A DNA stretch of 64,000 bases. Source: Nostoc sp. 'Peltigera membranacea cyanobiont' N6 (GTDB taxonomy: Bacteria; Cyanobacteriota; Cyanobacteriia; Cyanobacteriales; Nostocaceae). Where the stretch lies: NCBI RefSeq assembly GCF_002949735.1, contig NZ_CP026681.1, positions 5,424,001 through 5,488,000 on the forward strand, in the 5' to 3' direction. The notes beneath the pieces were generated by a model. It had not been told where the DNA came from and did no database searches. It saw only the letters and a program-made list of their open reading frames with translations. This document shows positions 63,824-64,000 of this stretch, piece by piece. Each line of letters starts with the position of its first letter. Within the stretch, counting starts at the first letter, position 1. The position numbers and the translations under genes are program-made.

Positions 63824-64000
63824 TTAGCCACAGTTGTGGCAGTATGGAAAGAAGTTGAAAAGTTCGCTGTTGCCGTTGGGAACTTCAAAGGGTGTTTTCC
63901 CTTGCTACACCGAACTTTTAACAAGAGAAACGGGTCTATTTTGTGCCTTGTCTCCACAAGTTGGTAAATTGAAGTCACCAAAGCAGATGGTGATGTTTAT
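63824..64000 (-). pseudogene. possible interrupted zinc-ribbon-like ORF, partial
   Basis: A minus frame entering from the right edge reads CFGDFNLPTCGDKAQNRP, hits a TAG at 63905-63907, and continues to a C-terminal FFPYCHNCG before TAA at 63824. The paired cysteines hint at a zinc-binding protein with an internal stop, but only about 58 codons are visible, so this is weak. Confidence 0.25.

Overview
The window looks like a chromosomal segment of a filamentous, heterocyst-forming cyanobacterium of the Nostoc/Anabaena type. The evidence is many HIP1 octamers (GCGATCGC), STRR-type heptanucleotide tandem repeats between genes, a photosystem I PsaK subunit, an ARC6/Ftn2 division protein, the cyanobacterial alkane pathway, a PatD-like heterocyst-frequency gene and the cyanobacterial RNA Yfr1. 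No taxon can be fixed from sequence reading alone.

Layout. 1-6.4 kb: partial dynamin-like GTPase, small membrane protein, ilvD, relA/spoT, patD-like gene. 6.6-9.5 kb: a TetR regulator divergent from a 14-TM efflux pump with a palindromic operator between them, then an untracked 34-aa peptide gene with its own terminator. 9.8-17.7 kb: cysH, sbcD, a YdcF-like gene, guaB3-yfr1-trxA, a nitrilase-family gene and class II aldolase. 18.3-20 kb: a TetR-SDR pair with matching operators, poor in HIP1 and probably acquired. 20.1-27.4 kb: tRNA-Lys, aldose epimerase, pdhA, ftn2/arc6, dhaL and dhaK. 27.5-29.8 kb: a 21-bp minisatellite, a ferredoxin-MBL protein and two decayed HicB-like genes. 29.9-36.3 kb: a complete aa3-type cytochrome oxidase locus, with ctaB and ctaA divergent from a small ORF and ctaCDE. 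36.4-48.8 kb is accessory: MITE-like elements, a Ser/Thr kinase with duplicated glycine loop beside a membrane-anchored PstS-like protein, a P-loop ATPase/TPR pair, a second 21-bp minisatellite, a RAYT transposase with REP palindromes and a 259-bp tandem duplication, and a Pepco-like/caspase-FGE operon with an extra stray copy of the FGE 3' end. 49-57.4 kb is core: orphan sugar-ABC permease, ado-aar-accA-SDR-folE, trpF, psaK, site-2 protease. 57.5-59.5 kb holds decayed fragments of effector-domain/WD40 proteins and a secreted lectin-like protein. 59.6-64 kb: der, an EcfT-like permease, and a TrpE/PabB-family gene carrying an in-frame STRR insertion.

Genes that work together: ctaA/ctaB make heme A for the CtaCDE oxidase. 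Ado and Aar make alkanes from acyl-ACP, next to accA of fatty-acid synthesis. DhaK and DhaL phosphorylate dihydroxyacetone. The most system-like accessory genes are the ATPase/TPR pair and the Pepco-like/caspase-FGE operon. They resemble the NTPase-, caspase- and TPR-based biological-conflict systems described in multicellular bacteria, and the WD40 remnants suggest turnover of such genes here.
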